Below are positions 47,870 to 56,621 of a DNA stretch of 64,000 nucleotides, one piece after another. How positions within the stretch are numbered: position 1 is the first letter of the stretch; the number at the start of each line of letters is the position of its first letter. The notes below the pieces were generated by a model. The model made no database searches. It saw nothing but the letters and a program-made list of their open reading frames with translations, and was not told where the DNA came from. The translations under genes were made by a program, and so were the position numbers. The stretch comes from Leptospira chreensis (GTDB taxonomy: Bacteria > Spirochaetota > Leptospiria > Leptospirales > Leptospiraceae), in the NCBI RefSeq assembly GCF_016919165.1, contig NZ_JAFFPS010000021.1, positions 1 to 64,000 on the forward strand, read 5' to 3'.

Positions 47870-48703
47870 ATGCCAAACCGAAGACAATACATCACTAGTT
47901 TTTCCAACCCCAAGGTGAAGTGGGTCGCGGGACTCAAAGAAAAAAGAAACCGCGATGAAGAAAAAAAATTCTTCATCGAAGGTTATCGGGAAATCAAAAA
48001 AGCAATTTCAAGTAATCCCGAATCATCGATCCCTTGTTTACCGGTCAATATCACTAGTTTATTTATATCCCCCGAATGTTTCCTCGGCGAAAACGAAGAA
48101 CAATTGATTCAGTCGGTGCATTGTCCCGTATTCGAACTTCCTCGTAAAATTTTTGAAAAAATTTCTTACAGAGATAGACCCGATGGCCTCATTGCTGTGG
48201 CTGAAACACCTGATGCTAATGTGCCGTGGGAAAAAATCAAATCAGTGGATACCAATCCAGTCCTTATCATTGAAGGTGTGGAAAAACCAGGAAACCTAGG
48301 CACCATTTTGCGAACGGCCGAAGGGGCGGGAGTGGGTCTTGTTATTGTTACAGATCCACGCATTGATCTTTTTAATCCCAATGTGGTTCGGGCAAGTACC
48401 GGCACCATATTCACTTTACCTGTTTATATTGGAGAATTAAAAGAAGTTCTTAACAAATTCCAATCCAAAGGTTACAAACGTTATGCGGTCACACCAGAAG
48501 GAAAAACACTTTATACTTCCGTGAATATGAAAGAAAAATCAGTATTCCTTTTTGGAAGTGAGCAGTACGGCCTAAGCCCCGATGCCAAATTACTTTCCGA
48601 TGACACTCTCCATCTACCGATGCTTGGAGAAGCAGATTCACTCAACCTTGCCATGTCTTGTGGAATCGTTTTATACGAATCCATCCGACAAAGAAAAAAA
48701 TGA
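47870..48703 (+). CDS. TrmH/SpoU-family RNA 2'-O-ribose methyltransferase
   Basis: A 277-residue SPOUT enzyme. The N-terminal substrate-binding domain begins SNPKVKWVAGLKEKRNRDEEKKFFIEGYRE. The C-terminal SPOUT knot has the three standard motifs: EGVEKPGNLGTILRTAEGAG, FLFGSEQYGLS and LPMLGEADSLNLAMSCGIVLYE. It probably methylates rRNA or tRNA ribose. Its stop overlaps the start of the following glycosyltransferase-like gene (ATGA at 48700-48703), and it follows another RNA methyltransferase by 24 bases. Confidence 0.93.
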   Translation: MPNRRQYITSFSNPKVKWVAGLKEKRNRDEEKKFFIEGYREIKKAISSNPESSIPCLPVNITSLFISPECFLGENEEQLIQSVHCPVFELPRKIFEKISYRDRPDGLIAVAETPDANVPWEKIKSVDTNPVLIIEGVEKPGNLGTILRTAEGAGVGLVIVTDPRIDLFNPNVVRASTGTIFTLPVYIGELKEVLNKFQSKGYKRYAVTPEGKTLYTSVNMKEKSVFLFGSEQYGLSPDAKLLSDDTLHLPMLGEADSLNLAMSCGIVLYESIRQRKK

Positions 48704-49767
48704 AACTCTACTTCTATATTTCAGGCCACGGTTTTGGCCATATCAGTCGTTCGGGAAATATCATCAAACGATTACTTGCAGCTGAATTCATTGAAGAAAT
48801 CCATTTGGTCAGCACAAGAATTTCCTTTTTAGATTTCACTCATCCCAAACTCAAAACACGAGATCTCAAATTGGATGTAGGAGTTTCGCAAAAAAACTCC
48901 CTCTCCATTGATTTACAAACTACCAAAGAAGAACTTCAGGCCTTTGAAAAAAACAAAACCAGACTCCTAAAAGAAGAGACCGAATACTGTAAAAAAAACG
49001 GAATCACACTCATCCTTACAGACAGTTCTTCTTTTCCTATCACCATTGCCTTAGAGGCAGGAATCCCCAGTGTATTTCTTGGAAACTTTACTTGGGATTT
49101 TATTTATAGAAATTATGCCAAAGACGATTCCTATTTTGGGAACTTAAGTGACCAAATCGAAGTGGAATATGGTTTTGCAACAGAAGCTTTGATCCTACCT
49201 TTTTTTTGCCCCATGCCTGCTTTCTTAGAATCAACTAACATCGGTCTTGTGGGAAGAAAACCAACCCTCTCCAAATTACAAGCCAGACAAAAATTTGGAT
49301 TTAGAGATGATACCACGTATATTCTTTTGTCCTTTGGAGCTTATGGCCTAGAAGGAACCAAACTACAAACAGGAAACCTTCCTAAATCCATCCAGTTAGT
49401 GGCTTATGGAGTTCCGGGAATCCAAACAGATGGAATCCTTGTCCCCGAAGTATCACATTACCCAGATCTGGTGGCGGCGGCCGATTATGTTTGTACAAAA
49501 CCGGGATACGGAATCCTTGCAGAATGTTACTACGCTAAAACTCCGATTCTTTACACAGATCGTGGTGATTTCGCGGAATATATACATTTAGTCAATGCAA
49601 TGGACCTTCACTTCCGCTCGGCATATATTGACCTTCCCCGAATAATTTCTTGTCAATTTGAGGAAGTGCTGACTCTAATTAATACGATCGATGGAATGAC
49701 TCCCAAGTTAGAACTAAAGACGGATGGAGAAGAAGACGTCGTATCTCACTTATTAGAATACAATTAA
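48700..49767 (+). CDS. Glycosyltransferase-like protein (GT28/MurG-type fold)
   Basis: A 355-residue protein that begins with the GT-B signature YISGHGFGHISRSGNIIKRL and has a C-terminal donor-binding-like region with HYPDLVAAADYVCTKPGYGILAECYYAKTPILYTDRGDFAEY, a pattern shared with MurG-like transferases. The sugar donor and acceptor are unknown. The ATG at 48700 overlaps the previous stop; a longer frame from 48658 is unlikely because it runs inside the methyltransferase gene. Its stop is directly followed by the ATG of the FapA-like gene. Confidence 0.83.
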   Translation: MKLYFYISGHGFGHISRSGNIIKRLLAAEFIEEIHLVSTRISFLDFTHPKLKTRDLKLDVGVSQKNSLSIDLQTTKEELQAFEKNKTRLLKEETEYCKKNGITLILTDSSSFPITIALEAGIPSVFLGNFTWDFIYRNYAKDDSYFGNLSDQIEVEYGFATEALILPFFCPMPAFLESTNIGLVGRKPTLSKLQARQKFGFRDDTTYILLSFGAYGLEGTKLQTGNLPKSIQLVAYGVPGIQTDGILVPEVSHYPDLVAAADYVCTKPGYGILAECYYAKTPILYTDRGDFAEYIHLVNAMDLHFRSAYIDLPRIISCQFEEVLTLINTIDGMTPKLELKTDGEEDVVSHLLEYN

Positions 49768-51438
49768 ATGCCAGGCCCAGACTCCTATACAGATAGAATC
49801 CTCCAAGATTTAGAAGCGACCGAAAACGGATATTTCCAAATCGAAAACTCCGCCGGCAAAGCCGTATTAAAAATCACAAAACCGGGACCCAAAGGAAAGA
49901 AGGTCGATTATAAAGACGTACTGGCTCGGGTACAACTCTTTGGAGTGGAAGGATACAACCAGGAACAAATCAAAAAGGCAGTAGCCCTCGCAGAAAACAG
50001 ACCTGTGGAAATTGGAACTTGGTCCAAAGGGGATCCTGTCAGTTCCTATGCAGACATTACGATCTCTGAAGATCATATGGAAGCCAAAATGATCCTACAT
50101 CCACCAAAACATGGTGGCGCCCTTCTCACCGAATACCAGTTACGCGAACAAATTGCTTCCGTTGGAATTTCTGTTGGTATCATTGATCTCGTCATTCAAA
50201 AACAAATCAAAAACCCCGATTTTTTTATTCCTTATATCATTGCAAAAGGATATCCTCCGATTCCTGGAAAAGATGGAGAAATCAAAATCCACTTTCGATC
50301 CGACAACAAACCTCAGTTAGAAGAAGATGAACACGGACGAATCGACTACAAAAATATTGCTGTCATCCAATCAGTAAAACCCGGTGACCTAATTGCCGAA
50401 CGAATCCTACCGAAAAAAGGGGAATTTGGAAAAACCGTGAATGGATCCATCCTCCCTTACCAAGAAGAAAAATCAGTAGAGTGGAATCTAGGACCCAATG
50501 TGGAAATTAAAGAGGACAAACTGTACGCTAAAATTGCTGGCCGACCCGTTCTAACCGCTTCTTGGGAAATCAAGGTGGATGAAGTGATCCAACTGGAAGC
50601 TGTTGATTATTCCACAGGAAATATTGATTTCCCGGGAACCATCATTGTAGAGGAAAAAATTGGGGACGGGTTTTCCTTAACCACAAGCGGAAGTATCATC
50701 ATTCGTAATTCAGTGGGAAAAGCCTTTCTCAAAGCCAAAGGTGATATTGTTCTCTCTGGTGGATTTATGGGAAGAGGTGAAGGATACATCGAATCGGAAG
50801 GAAATATCTACGCCAAATTTGTAGAACAAGGAAAACTCACGGCCCAAGGAAGTATCTTCGTTGAGGAAGCAGTAATGCATTCCGAAATTTCGGCCAAGGA
50901 TTTCATTCGCGTCCTCGGAGGGAGAGGAGAGGTCATCGGGGGAACGGTCATTGCCGGAAACTCACTTACCTGTTCCAAACTCGGAGCTGTTGTGGAAACA
51001 AAAACCAAAGTTGCGATTGGAACCCCGCCCGAGTTACTCGATGAACTCAACCGGATGAAAAAAGACATTGCAGATAAAGAAATCACACTTCACAAAGTCC
51101 AACTAGCTCTCACAAAACTTGTAGAAAAAAGCCAAAAAAAAGAACTGACTTTGGAAGAAAAAGAAACCATCACCAAACTAAAAGATGCGAACGAAAAGTT
51201 TACCAAGGTTTTGGAAATGGAATCCAAACAGTTTGAAACTGCACTCGGTTCTTATGAACCGAGTCCCGATGCCTTTGTGGATGTGGAAAGAGAAGTATTT
51301 CCGGGAGTGGATCTTAGTTTTGGAGCGGGAAAAAACTACCGATTGGGAATCAATTCCCTAGTAGGGAAAACACATTTTTACTTAGGAACCGACGGAAGCA
51401 TCCAAACAGAAAGAATGGTGATCCGAAAAGAGGACTAA
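49768..51438 (+). CDS. FapA/DUF342-domain protein
   Basis: A 556-residue cytoplasmic protein with the DUF342/FapA core: an N-terminal region with ISEDHMEAKMILHPPKHGG, the VKPGDLIAERILPKKGEFGKTVNGSILPY block near 208-236, then a right-handed beta-helix-like section (about 280-410, IIVEEKIGDG, GSIIIRNSVGKAFLKAKGDI) and a coiled coil (about 420-495). FapA-domain proteins are linked to flagellar assembly or polar processes in some bacteria; I cannot show a flagellar role here. The ATG follows the preceding stop with no gap. Confidence 0.88.
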   Translation: MPGPDSYTDRILQDLEATENGYFQIENSAGKAVLKITKPGPKGKKVDYKDVLARVQLFGVEGYNQEQIKKAVALAENRPVEIGTWSKGDPVSSYADITISEDHMEAKMILHPPKHGGALLTEYQLREQIASVGISVGIIDLVIQKQIKNPDFFIPYIIAKGYPPIPGKDGEIKIHFRSDNKPQLEEDEHGRIDYKNIAVIQSVKPGDLIAERILPKKGEFGKTVNGSILPYQEEKSVEWNLGPNVEIKEDKLYAKIAGRPVLTASWEIKVDEVIQLEAVDYSTGNIDFPGTIIVEEKIGDGFSLTTSGSIIIRNSVGKAFLKAKGDIVLSGGFMGRGEGYIESEGNIYAKFVEQGKLTAQGSIFVEEAVMHSEISAKDFIRVLGGRGEVIGGTVIAGNSLTCSKLGAVVETKTKVAIGTPPELLDELNRMKKDIADKEITLHKVQLALTKLVEKSQKKELTLEEKETITKLKDANEKFTKVLEMESKQFETALGSYEPSPDAFVDVEREVFPGVDLSFGAGKNYRLGINSLVGKTHFYLGTDGSIQTERMVIRKED

Positions 51439-51447
51439 ACCAAGAAT

Positions 51448-52212
51448 TTATTCTTCGTTTACTATCCCCTCTTCTTCATCTCGAGAGATTTTTTTCCCTG
51501 GGTTTAGATCCGCATCCACTGAGTTTGTTACCTCAGGGATCGTAGTTTTCTTTCTTTTTTCAAATTTCAATTTAGCCAAATCAGTTTTATCAAAAACTAA
51601 CCAATGTTTATTGCGAAATCCGGAAACTTTTTTAAAGGAAAAACCTGGACCTTGTAAAATGTATGTGGACTGAGGGAAATGTTCGAAAGGGATGTCAGGG
51701 ATATTCGACCAGTCGTAGTAATTCCCTTGTTCATCATAAGTGACTTCTTTTTGGAGTTCCCCAAATAAGATTTCAATCGAAGTTTCGGAAGACCAAATAT
51801 AAAATCCCGTTCTTGCATAATGCGAAACTACAGAACGAACCGGGTTGTATTTAGAGATAACAAGCAGTAGTTGGTCTGGTTTTAACTTTTGCAAACCATC
51901 CACAAGGTCTAAAGCAAATTCTTTGATTTCTTTTTCTTCGAATATATATCTGTTTACATCGCCGTAAGAACTTTCTTCACGAAATCGAATGTTCCCCAGT
52001 AAATCCAAAACTTTATCTTCTGTGATTTCCACAGGGTGAGCAAAAGTTTTGGAAACCGAAGATTCTGACTTTAGATTGATTTTGTCTCTGCTGACTGTAT
52101 AGATCGCAAACTCATTGCTACGAAAAAGAAGAGAGCGACTCTTTACACCTGACGCACAGGAATTCAAAGTGATGGATAGAATCAAAAGAGAAAAAATTCG
52201 ATAGAGTTTCAT
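51448..52212 (-). CDS. Hypothetical lipoprotein
   Basis: A 254-residue exported protein with a signal peptide and lipobox LNSC (Cys19). The mature domain (about 30-215) is a mixed alpha/beta region with a YDEQGNYYDWSNIPDIPFEHFP segment, and the tail is acidic (SRDEEEGIVNEE). No family is recognised with confidence. It starts six bases after the STAS gene stop, so it is probably co-transcribed with the STAS gene. It converges with the FapA-like gene with a 9-base gap. Confidence 0.78.
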   Translation of the reverse strand: MKLYRIFSLLILSITLNSCASGVKSRSLLFRSNEFAIYTVSRDKINLKSESSVSKTFAHPVEITEDKVLDLLGNIRFREESSYGDVNRYIFEEKEIKEFALDLVDGLQKLKPDQLLLVISKYNPVRSVVSHYARTGFYIWSSETSIEILFGELQKEVTYDEQGNYYDWSNIPDIPFEHFPQSTYILQGPGFSFKKVSGFRNKHWLVFDKTDLAKLKFEKRKKTTIPEVTNSVDADLNPGKKISRDEEEGIVNEE

Positions 52213-52217
52213 TACGC

Positions 52218-52577
52218 TTATACCTCAAGAGTTTTTTGAAACTCTGGAAATTTAGAAAGGTATTCATCCAAAGTCAAAATGGATAGAATGTGGTTGAGTC
52301 CGGAAAGACGGAACACGGAATTTAGGTTTTTGTTTAGGTTGGTGACAAAGATTTCTACACCACGATTGTGGAGGGCAGATGAAGCCTTAATGACAGCTCC
52401 AATCCCACTCGAGTCCAAAAACTTTACAGAATGGAAATCCATTGTCAATTTTCCAAAATTCTGACTTTCTATTGCCTTCTCAAATTCTTGGTAAAACTCT
52501 CTTGAGTTTTCCATCAGGACATCCCTTTGGATCGATAGAAGCAGGTGATTTTCCTGACGGTGGCTTAGAATCAACAT
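52218..52577 (-). CDS. STAS-domain anti-sigma factor antagonist-like protein
   Basis: A 119-residue single-domain STAS protein. The family core is LTMDFHSVKFLDSSGIGAVIKA, in which the serine of DSSG is the position phosphorylated by anti-sigma kinases and dephosphorylated by PP2C phosphatases. LSGLNHILSIL near the C-terminus is also typical. It would act in a partner switch; no RsbW-type kinase is encoded in the window, but two PP2C phosphatases are. It is followed closely by a lipoprotein gene. Confidence 0.9.
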   Translation of the reverse strand: MLILSHRQENHLLLSIQRDVLMENSREFYQEFEKAIESQNFGKLTMDFHSVKFLDSSGIGAVIKASSALHNRGVEIFVTNLNKNLNSVFRLSGLNHILSILTLDEYLSKFPEFQKTLEV

Positions 52578-52631
52578 AGTTGGATTAACAATACGTTACG
52601 ATTCTCTGGATTTGTGTCAAGAAAATCGGAT

Positions 52632-52820
52632 TTAGGAAAGCGGGGCCAAATCCGTTAGATCCATCTCTAAATCGTGCGGATATCCTTCTTTATCATTATA
52701 AACAACAATGGCCTTCTCCGATTGGATTTCTTTGATTTCCACTGTGGATCCGGTAAAAATAAATATGCCTTTGTTTAGGAATGTTGGTTTTGTGAGTTTT
52801 GCCTTATCGCCTGGCTTCAT
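52632..52820 (-). CDS. Small SH3-like protein
   Basis: A 62-residue protein, apparently one small beta-barrel of the SH3/KOW type: KPGDKAKLTKPTFLNKGIFIFTGSTVEIKEIQSEKAIVVYND. It is charged and probably cytoplasmic. The ATG overlaps the stop of the IscU-like/pentapeptide gene (52817-52820), so translation is coupled. Function is unknown; a partner role to the upstream protein is plausible. Confidence 0.75.
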   Translation of the reverse strand: MKPGDKAKLTKPTFLNKGIFIFTGSTVEIKEIQSEKAIVVYNDKEGYPHDLEMDLTDLAPLS

Positions 52821-53611
52821 TCCCCATCCTCTTTTTTCAAATAGAGGTCTTTGCCTGCCTTTTTCATGACATCAAAGATGTACATTTGGCTATGATCCAC
52901 TCGTGTTCCAATATCATAGATAGCGTCAGTAAAATCAGCACCTTCAATTTTAGCAGAAGCAAGTTTGGCAAACCGAAGATCTGCCCCACGAAAGTTAGCA
53001 TTTCTTAGGTCGGCACCGTTAAAAAAAGAAGCCTTTAGGTTGGCACCTTGGAAGTTAGCTCCCACAAAACTAGAGTTTTGTAAGAAGGCATTGTGCAGGT
53101 CAGCACCGCTGAAATCCACTCCATCCATTTTTTCTTTCTCCAACATAACACTGGATAACTTAGCTTCCCGAAGGTGGCCTTGGTTGTGGAGAAGTTCCAT
53201 GGTTTGGGATTTTGTAATTCGGTTTTCTTTGGGAACACCTTGTCCCGATTCATAATCTTCTACAGCTTTTTTGAGAGCAGCCACAGCAGATTCAGGATAG
53301 TTTTTTCTTCTTTCAGGAAACTCAAAGAGAGTTTCTAAAGTTTCAGGTGTGAGGTTCTTTAGTTCTAAAAGGGATTTGCCTTTTGCGTATTCGGTTGCCA
53401 TGGCAAGAGCCACAATTCCGAACCCGCAGCCAGTTGTAGTGTAACTTGCGTCTTCCACAACCAAACTATCGTTTAATTTCAAGTAAATACGGTACCCGTC
53501 CCCGCAACCTGTGTTGCGGTAGTAGGAGACGACGGTGGCGTCGTCCATCTCACGGTAATTCATCCTTTGGTCGTTGATTTCTTTGTAGCGAGCAAAGTCC
53601 ATTACTGCCAT
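52817..53611 (-). CDS. IscU/NifU-like N-terminal domain fused to pentapeptide repeats
   Basis: A 264-residue fusion. Residues about 1-125 resemble the Fe-S scaffold fold of IscU/NifU: Cys36 in NTGCGDG and Cys62 in TTGCGFG, and the following GKSLLELKNLT helix. The third scaffold cysteine, expected near residue 106 (RKNYPES), is missing. Residues about 150-240 are pentapeptide repeats of the A(D/N)LXX type (ADLHNAFLQNSSFVGANFQG and onward), which form a right-handed quadrilateral helix. The two halves rarely occur together. AGGGGG precedes the ATG. It overlaps the downstream SH3-like gene and follows rpmE by 45 bases. Confidence 0.88.
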   Translation of the reverse strand: MAVMDFARYKEINDQRMNYREMDDATVVSYYRNTGCGDGYRIYLKLNDSLVVEDASYTTTGCGFGIVALAMATEYAKGKSLLELKNLTPETLETLFEFPERRKNYPESAVAALKKAVEDYESGQGVPKENRITKSQTMELLHNQGHLREAKLSSVMLEKEKMDGVDFSGADLHNAFLQNSSFVGANFQGANLKASFFNGADLRNANFRGADLRFAKLASAKIEGADFTDAIYDIGTRVDHSQMYIFDVMKKAGKDLYLKKEDGE

Positions 53612-53656
53612 GAGTGTTCCCCCTGTTTATTATTAGACGGGCGCGAGCAGGTGCTC

Positions 53657-53857
53657 TTACTTCATTTTGTATTTTTTCTTGAATTTGTCTACGCGGCCTG
53701 TTGTATCCAAAAGTTTGGATTTTCCAGTAAAGAATGGGTGGCAGTTGGAACAAATTTCCACACTGATATCCCCGGCAGTGGATCTAGTTTCGATCACAGT
53801 ACCACAAGCGCATTTGATTTTTGCAGAAACGTATTTTGGATGTATGTCAGTTTTCAT
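53657..53857 (-). CDS. rpmE: 50S ribosomal protein L31
   Basis: A 66-residue ribosomal protein of the zinc-binding type. The start [10 protein letters not shown] and the [20 protein letters not shown] end are typical, and the zinc ligands Cys16, Cys18, Cys36 and Cys39 are all present. An AAGGGA ribosome site precedes the ATG. It lies 11 bases downstream of rho, a common bacterial arrangement. The zinc-binding form is the one used when zinc is sufficient; no zinc-independent paralogue is in the window. Confidence 0.97.
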   Translation of the reverse strand: MKTDIHPKYVSAKIKCACGTVIETRSTAGDISVEICSNCHPFFTGKSKLLDTTGRVDKFKKKYKMK

Positions 53858-53868
53858 GGTGGTCCCTT

Positions 53869-55272
53869 CTAGTTAGTATTCATGCTGGCGAGGAATTGGT
53901 CGTTGGTCTTCGCGCCGCGCATTTTTTCAATCAATAGTTCCATACTTTCGGTGATACTCATGGGAGAAAGTACTTTTCGGAGGATAAAGACACGAGTCAG
54001 GGTATCCTGCGGAAGTAGGAGTTCCTCTTTTCTCGTTCCCGAGCGGTTGATGTCAATGGCAGGGAAAATTCGTTTGTCAGCGAGTTTTCGGTCTAGATGG
54101 ATTTCCATATTTCCCGTTCCCTTAAATTCCTCAAAAATCACCTCGTCCATTCGGGAACCAGTGTCAATGAGAGCCGTAGCGATGATGGTGAGTGACCCAC
54201 CCTCTTCGATATTTCTTGCTGCTCCAAAGAAACGTTTTGGTTTATGAAGAGCGTTGGAATCCACACCACCAGAAAGGATTTTTCCGGACGTTGGAACCAC
54301 TTGGTTGTAAGCACGAGCAAGTCTTGTGATGGAATCAAGTAGGATGACCACATCTTTTCCATGTTCCACAAGTCGTTTTGCTTTTTCGATGACCATCTCA
54401 GCTACTTGGACGTGGCGTTGTGCTGGTTCATCAAAAGTCGAACTCACCACTTCACCCTTAACATGGCGAGCCATGTCGGTAACTTCTTCCGGACGTTCAT
54501 CGATGAGAAGTACGATGAGAAAGATTTCTGGGTGGTTTCTTGTAATCGCATTGGCAATGGATTGCATAAGGACCGTTTTACCCGTTCTAGGTGGCGCTAC
54601 AATCAGAGCCCTTTGTCCTTTTCCAATCGGACACATAAGATCAATCACTCGAGTGTCCAAATGGCTTGGATCAAACTCCATATTGATTCTTTCGTCTGGA
54701 TAAAGAGGAGTTAAGTTATCAAATAAATTTCTTTTTTGAGCCACTTCCACCGGGAATCCGTTGATGGATTCCACTCGAAGCATAGCAAAGAATCTTTCTG
54801 CTTCTTTCGGTGGTCGGATAAGACCAGTAACCGTATCTCCTGTGCGAAGACCAAATAGTTTGATTTGTGAAGGAGATACATAAATATCATCTGGACCTGG
54901 CACATAATTGTAGTCAGGTGATCTTAAGAAGCCATAACCATCAGGAAGTCTTTCCATCACGCCCGCAGCATGCACTTGACCGTCTTTTTCGGTTTGTGCT
55001 TGGAGAAGAGCAAACATCAAATTTTGTTTCTTCAGTCCATGAGTGTTTTCCACTCCCAAACCTTTCGCAAGGTCAGCAAGTTCATTGATGTTTTTTTTCT
55101 TGAGTTCTACTAAATCAAGAGGAGGAGGAATGGGACCTTCGTATCGGCCTTTTTTCTTCTTAAATTGTTTTGGTGGTTCGGAACCATCTTCTTGGTCCAT
55201 GATGCCATTGGTATATTCTGTTGGTTCTTCGGGAGGATTAACTTGAATTTCGTCTTGTTTGCGTGATGCCAT
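53869..55272 (-). CDS. rho: Transcription termination factor Rho
   Basis: A 467-residue RNA-dependent ATPase. A charged N-terminal extension (1-55) precedes the Rho N and RNA-binding cold-shock domain ([30 protein letters not shown], about 100-150). The ATPase domain holds Walker [13 protein letters not shown], Walker [17 protein letters not shown] and the Q/R-loop regions ([21 protein letters not shown]). Length is slightly above the E. coli protein because of the extension. It is followed by rpmE and preceded by the CBS-PAS-Fis regulator gene with a 140-base gap, which is AT-rich and likely holds the rho promoter. Confidence 0.97.
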   Translation of the reverse strand: MASRKQDEIQVNPPEEPTEYTNGIMDQEDGSEPPKQFKKKKGRYEGPIPPPLDLVELKKKNINELADLAKGLGVENTHGLKKQNLMFALLQAQTEKDGQVHAAGVMERLPDGYGFLRSPDYNYVPGPDDIYVSPSQIKLFGLRTGDTVTGLIRPPKEAERFFAMLRVESINGFPVEVAQKRNLFDNLTPLYPDERINMEFDPSHLDTRVIDLMCPIGKGQRALIVAPPRTGKTVLMQSIANAITRNHPEIFLIVLLIDERPEEVTDMARHVKGEVVSSTFDEPAQRHVQVAEMVIEKAKRLVEHGKDVVILLDSITRLARAYNQVVPTSGKILSGGVDSNALHKPKRFFGAARNIEEGGSLTIIATALIDTGSRMDEVIFEEFKGTGNMEIHLDRKLADKRIFPAIDINRSGTRKEELLLPQDTLTRVFILRKVLSPMSITESMELLIEKMRGAKTNDQFLASMNTN

Positions 55273-55412
55273 AGATTGTTCTACATTGATTGTTAGAGTA
55301 TTTGATTAAATTTGGGAAACCATTTGTGCAAGTTAAGTATGCAAGGGAAACAGCGAAGTGCGGAGGTGTTTTCTCAAACGGTAAGGAAAAAATCGTTTTT
55401 CCTTCATTTTCG

Positions 55413-56576
55413 TCAACGTCTTTTTTTTGCCTTTTTTCTCGCCTGGGTTTGGTTTTTGCTCTGTTTCTTTGCCGGACCTTGCGGTTTCAAAGGTTTTACC
55501 GGTTTCTTAAGGGTTTTGGCCTTTTTAAAAGGAATCGGCTTGGTTTTGTCCGTTGCCTTTTTTGGTTTTGGTTCCGGTTTTTCCGAACGTTTTCTTGGGA
55601 TCACGGTTTTCACTTTGTTTTCACTACGAAACCGTTCGGAGAGTTTTAAAAATCGAATTCTGTTTTGTAAGGTAGTTCTCGGAACCCCAAGTTCAGTGGC
55701 CGTATGGGAAATATTGTTCGAATTTCTTCCGAGCGACTGATGGATGTAATGCGCTTCCATTTCTTCCAAAACCGATTCCAAAGGAAGTTTGGAACGAAAC
55801 GCATCCCCTAAATTTGGAAATTCCAAATCGCCATTTCCTGAAGGATGGGCAAAGGAGGAAGGCGAAAAGTGATATAAAAATCCAAATACCTTTTTCTCTT
55901 TTTTTAGAGTGATGATCCTAAGTGTTACCTTAAGTTCCGTTAAATTTGTATATAAAACATTTGTATCAGCATCCTTACCCAAACTCATGTCATGGTCTTT
56001 TAAGTAAGTTGCGAGAACTTCTCTATTAAGATTGTGAAGGTATTTTTCTGCTAGCTGGAGTGAGTCGCGAAACAATGGCTTTGTGAGGATATGATTCTCG
56101 AAGGTTTCGTTATAAAAAACTGTGGAACCGGTAACATCCGTTGCAATGAGCCCATCTGGGAAATGGGAAAGGATAAGTTCCATAAACCATTGGACAGAGT
56201 CCGCGTTTTCTTTTTTCTTTTCGAGTTTGGATTCGATTTCTTCCAATTTGGGATCACGAATCAATGAAGAGTCTAATTTGGTAAAGGCGGCAAGGAACCT
56301 AGGTTTGTCCCAATTGTCTTTTTTTTCTCCATCCAGGCCAATGACCGGGATCTGAGTGGATTCTTTAAAATACAAAAGTAAGTTTTCGTGAAGTTCTGTT
56401 TCGAGGATGTCTAAAGGAATTTGATCGAGGTCTTCCCTTTCCCTTCCTAAATCGGACAACTCTCGGTGTACACGATCTTTGGAAAGTAGACCTAACAACT
56501 CCCCCGCTTCCGAAATGACGGGAAGGTGGGTGGCTCTTGTCAGCAGAAAATGACGATAGAGTGATTCGAACTTCAC
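55413..56576 (-). CDS. CBS-PAS-Fis-type regulator with lysine-rich tail
   Basis: A 387-residue protein. Residues about 1-100 resemble a CBS pair (HLPVISEAGELLGLLSKDRVH, STQIPVIGLDGE). Residues about 125-240 look like a PAS domain (HFPDGLIATDVTGSTVFYNETFENH). A Fis-type helix-turn-helix follows at about 275-320 (LESVLEEMEAHYIHQSLGRNSNNISHTATELGVPRTTLQNRI). The tail (about 325-387) is almost entirely Lys, Pro and Arg. The AAA+ sigma-54 activation domain usual next to such a helix-turn-helix is absent. The GTG start follows directly on an in-frame TAG. It may bind DNA as a repressor or nucleoid-type factor; no target is evident. Confidence 0.78.
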   Translation of the reverse strand: MKFESLYRHFLLTRATHLPVISEAGELLGLLSKDRVHRELSDLGREREDLDQIPLDILETELHENLLLYFKESTQIPVIGLDGEKKDNWDKPRFLAAFTKLDSSLIRDPKLEEIESKLEKKKENADSVQWFMELILSHFPDGLIATDVTGSTVFYNETFENHILTKPLFRDSLQLAEKYLHNLNREVLATYLKDHDMSLGKDADTNVLYTNLTELKVTLRIITLKKEKKVFGFLYHFSPSSFAHPSGNGDLEFPNLGDAFRSKLPLESVLEEMEAHYIHQSLGRNSNNISHTATELGVPRTTLQNRIRFLKLSERFRSENKVKTVIPRKRSEKPEPKPKKATDKTKPIPFKKAKTLKKPVKPLKPQGPAKKQSKNQTQARKKAKKRR

Positions 56577-56621
56577 TAAGCAGTCATTCTTTGGAATTTG
56601 TTATCAGTGAAAATCGAAATT

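Noticed and set aside
53612..53656. Small hairpin (GAGC/GCTC) between rpmE and the IscU-like gene
   Set aside because: Only four base pairs, no U tract, and within normal chance for a gap of this size.
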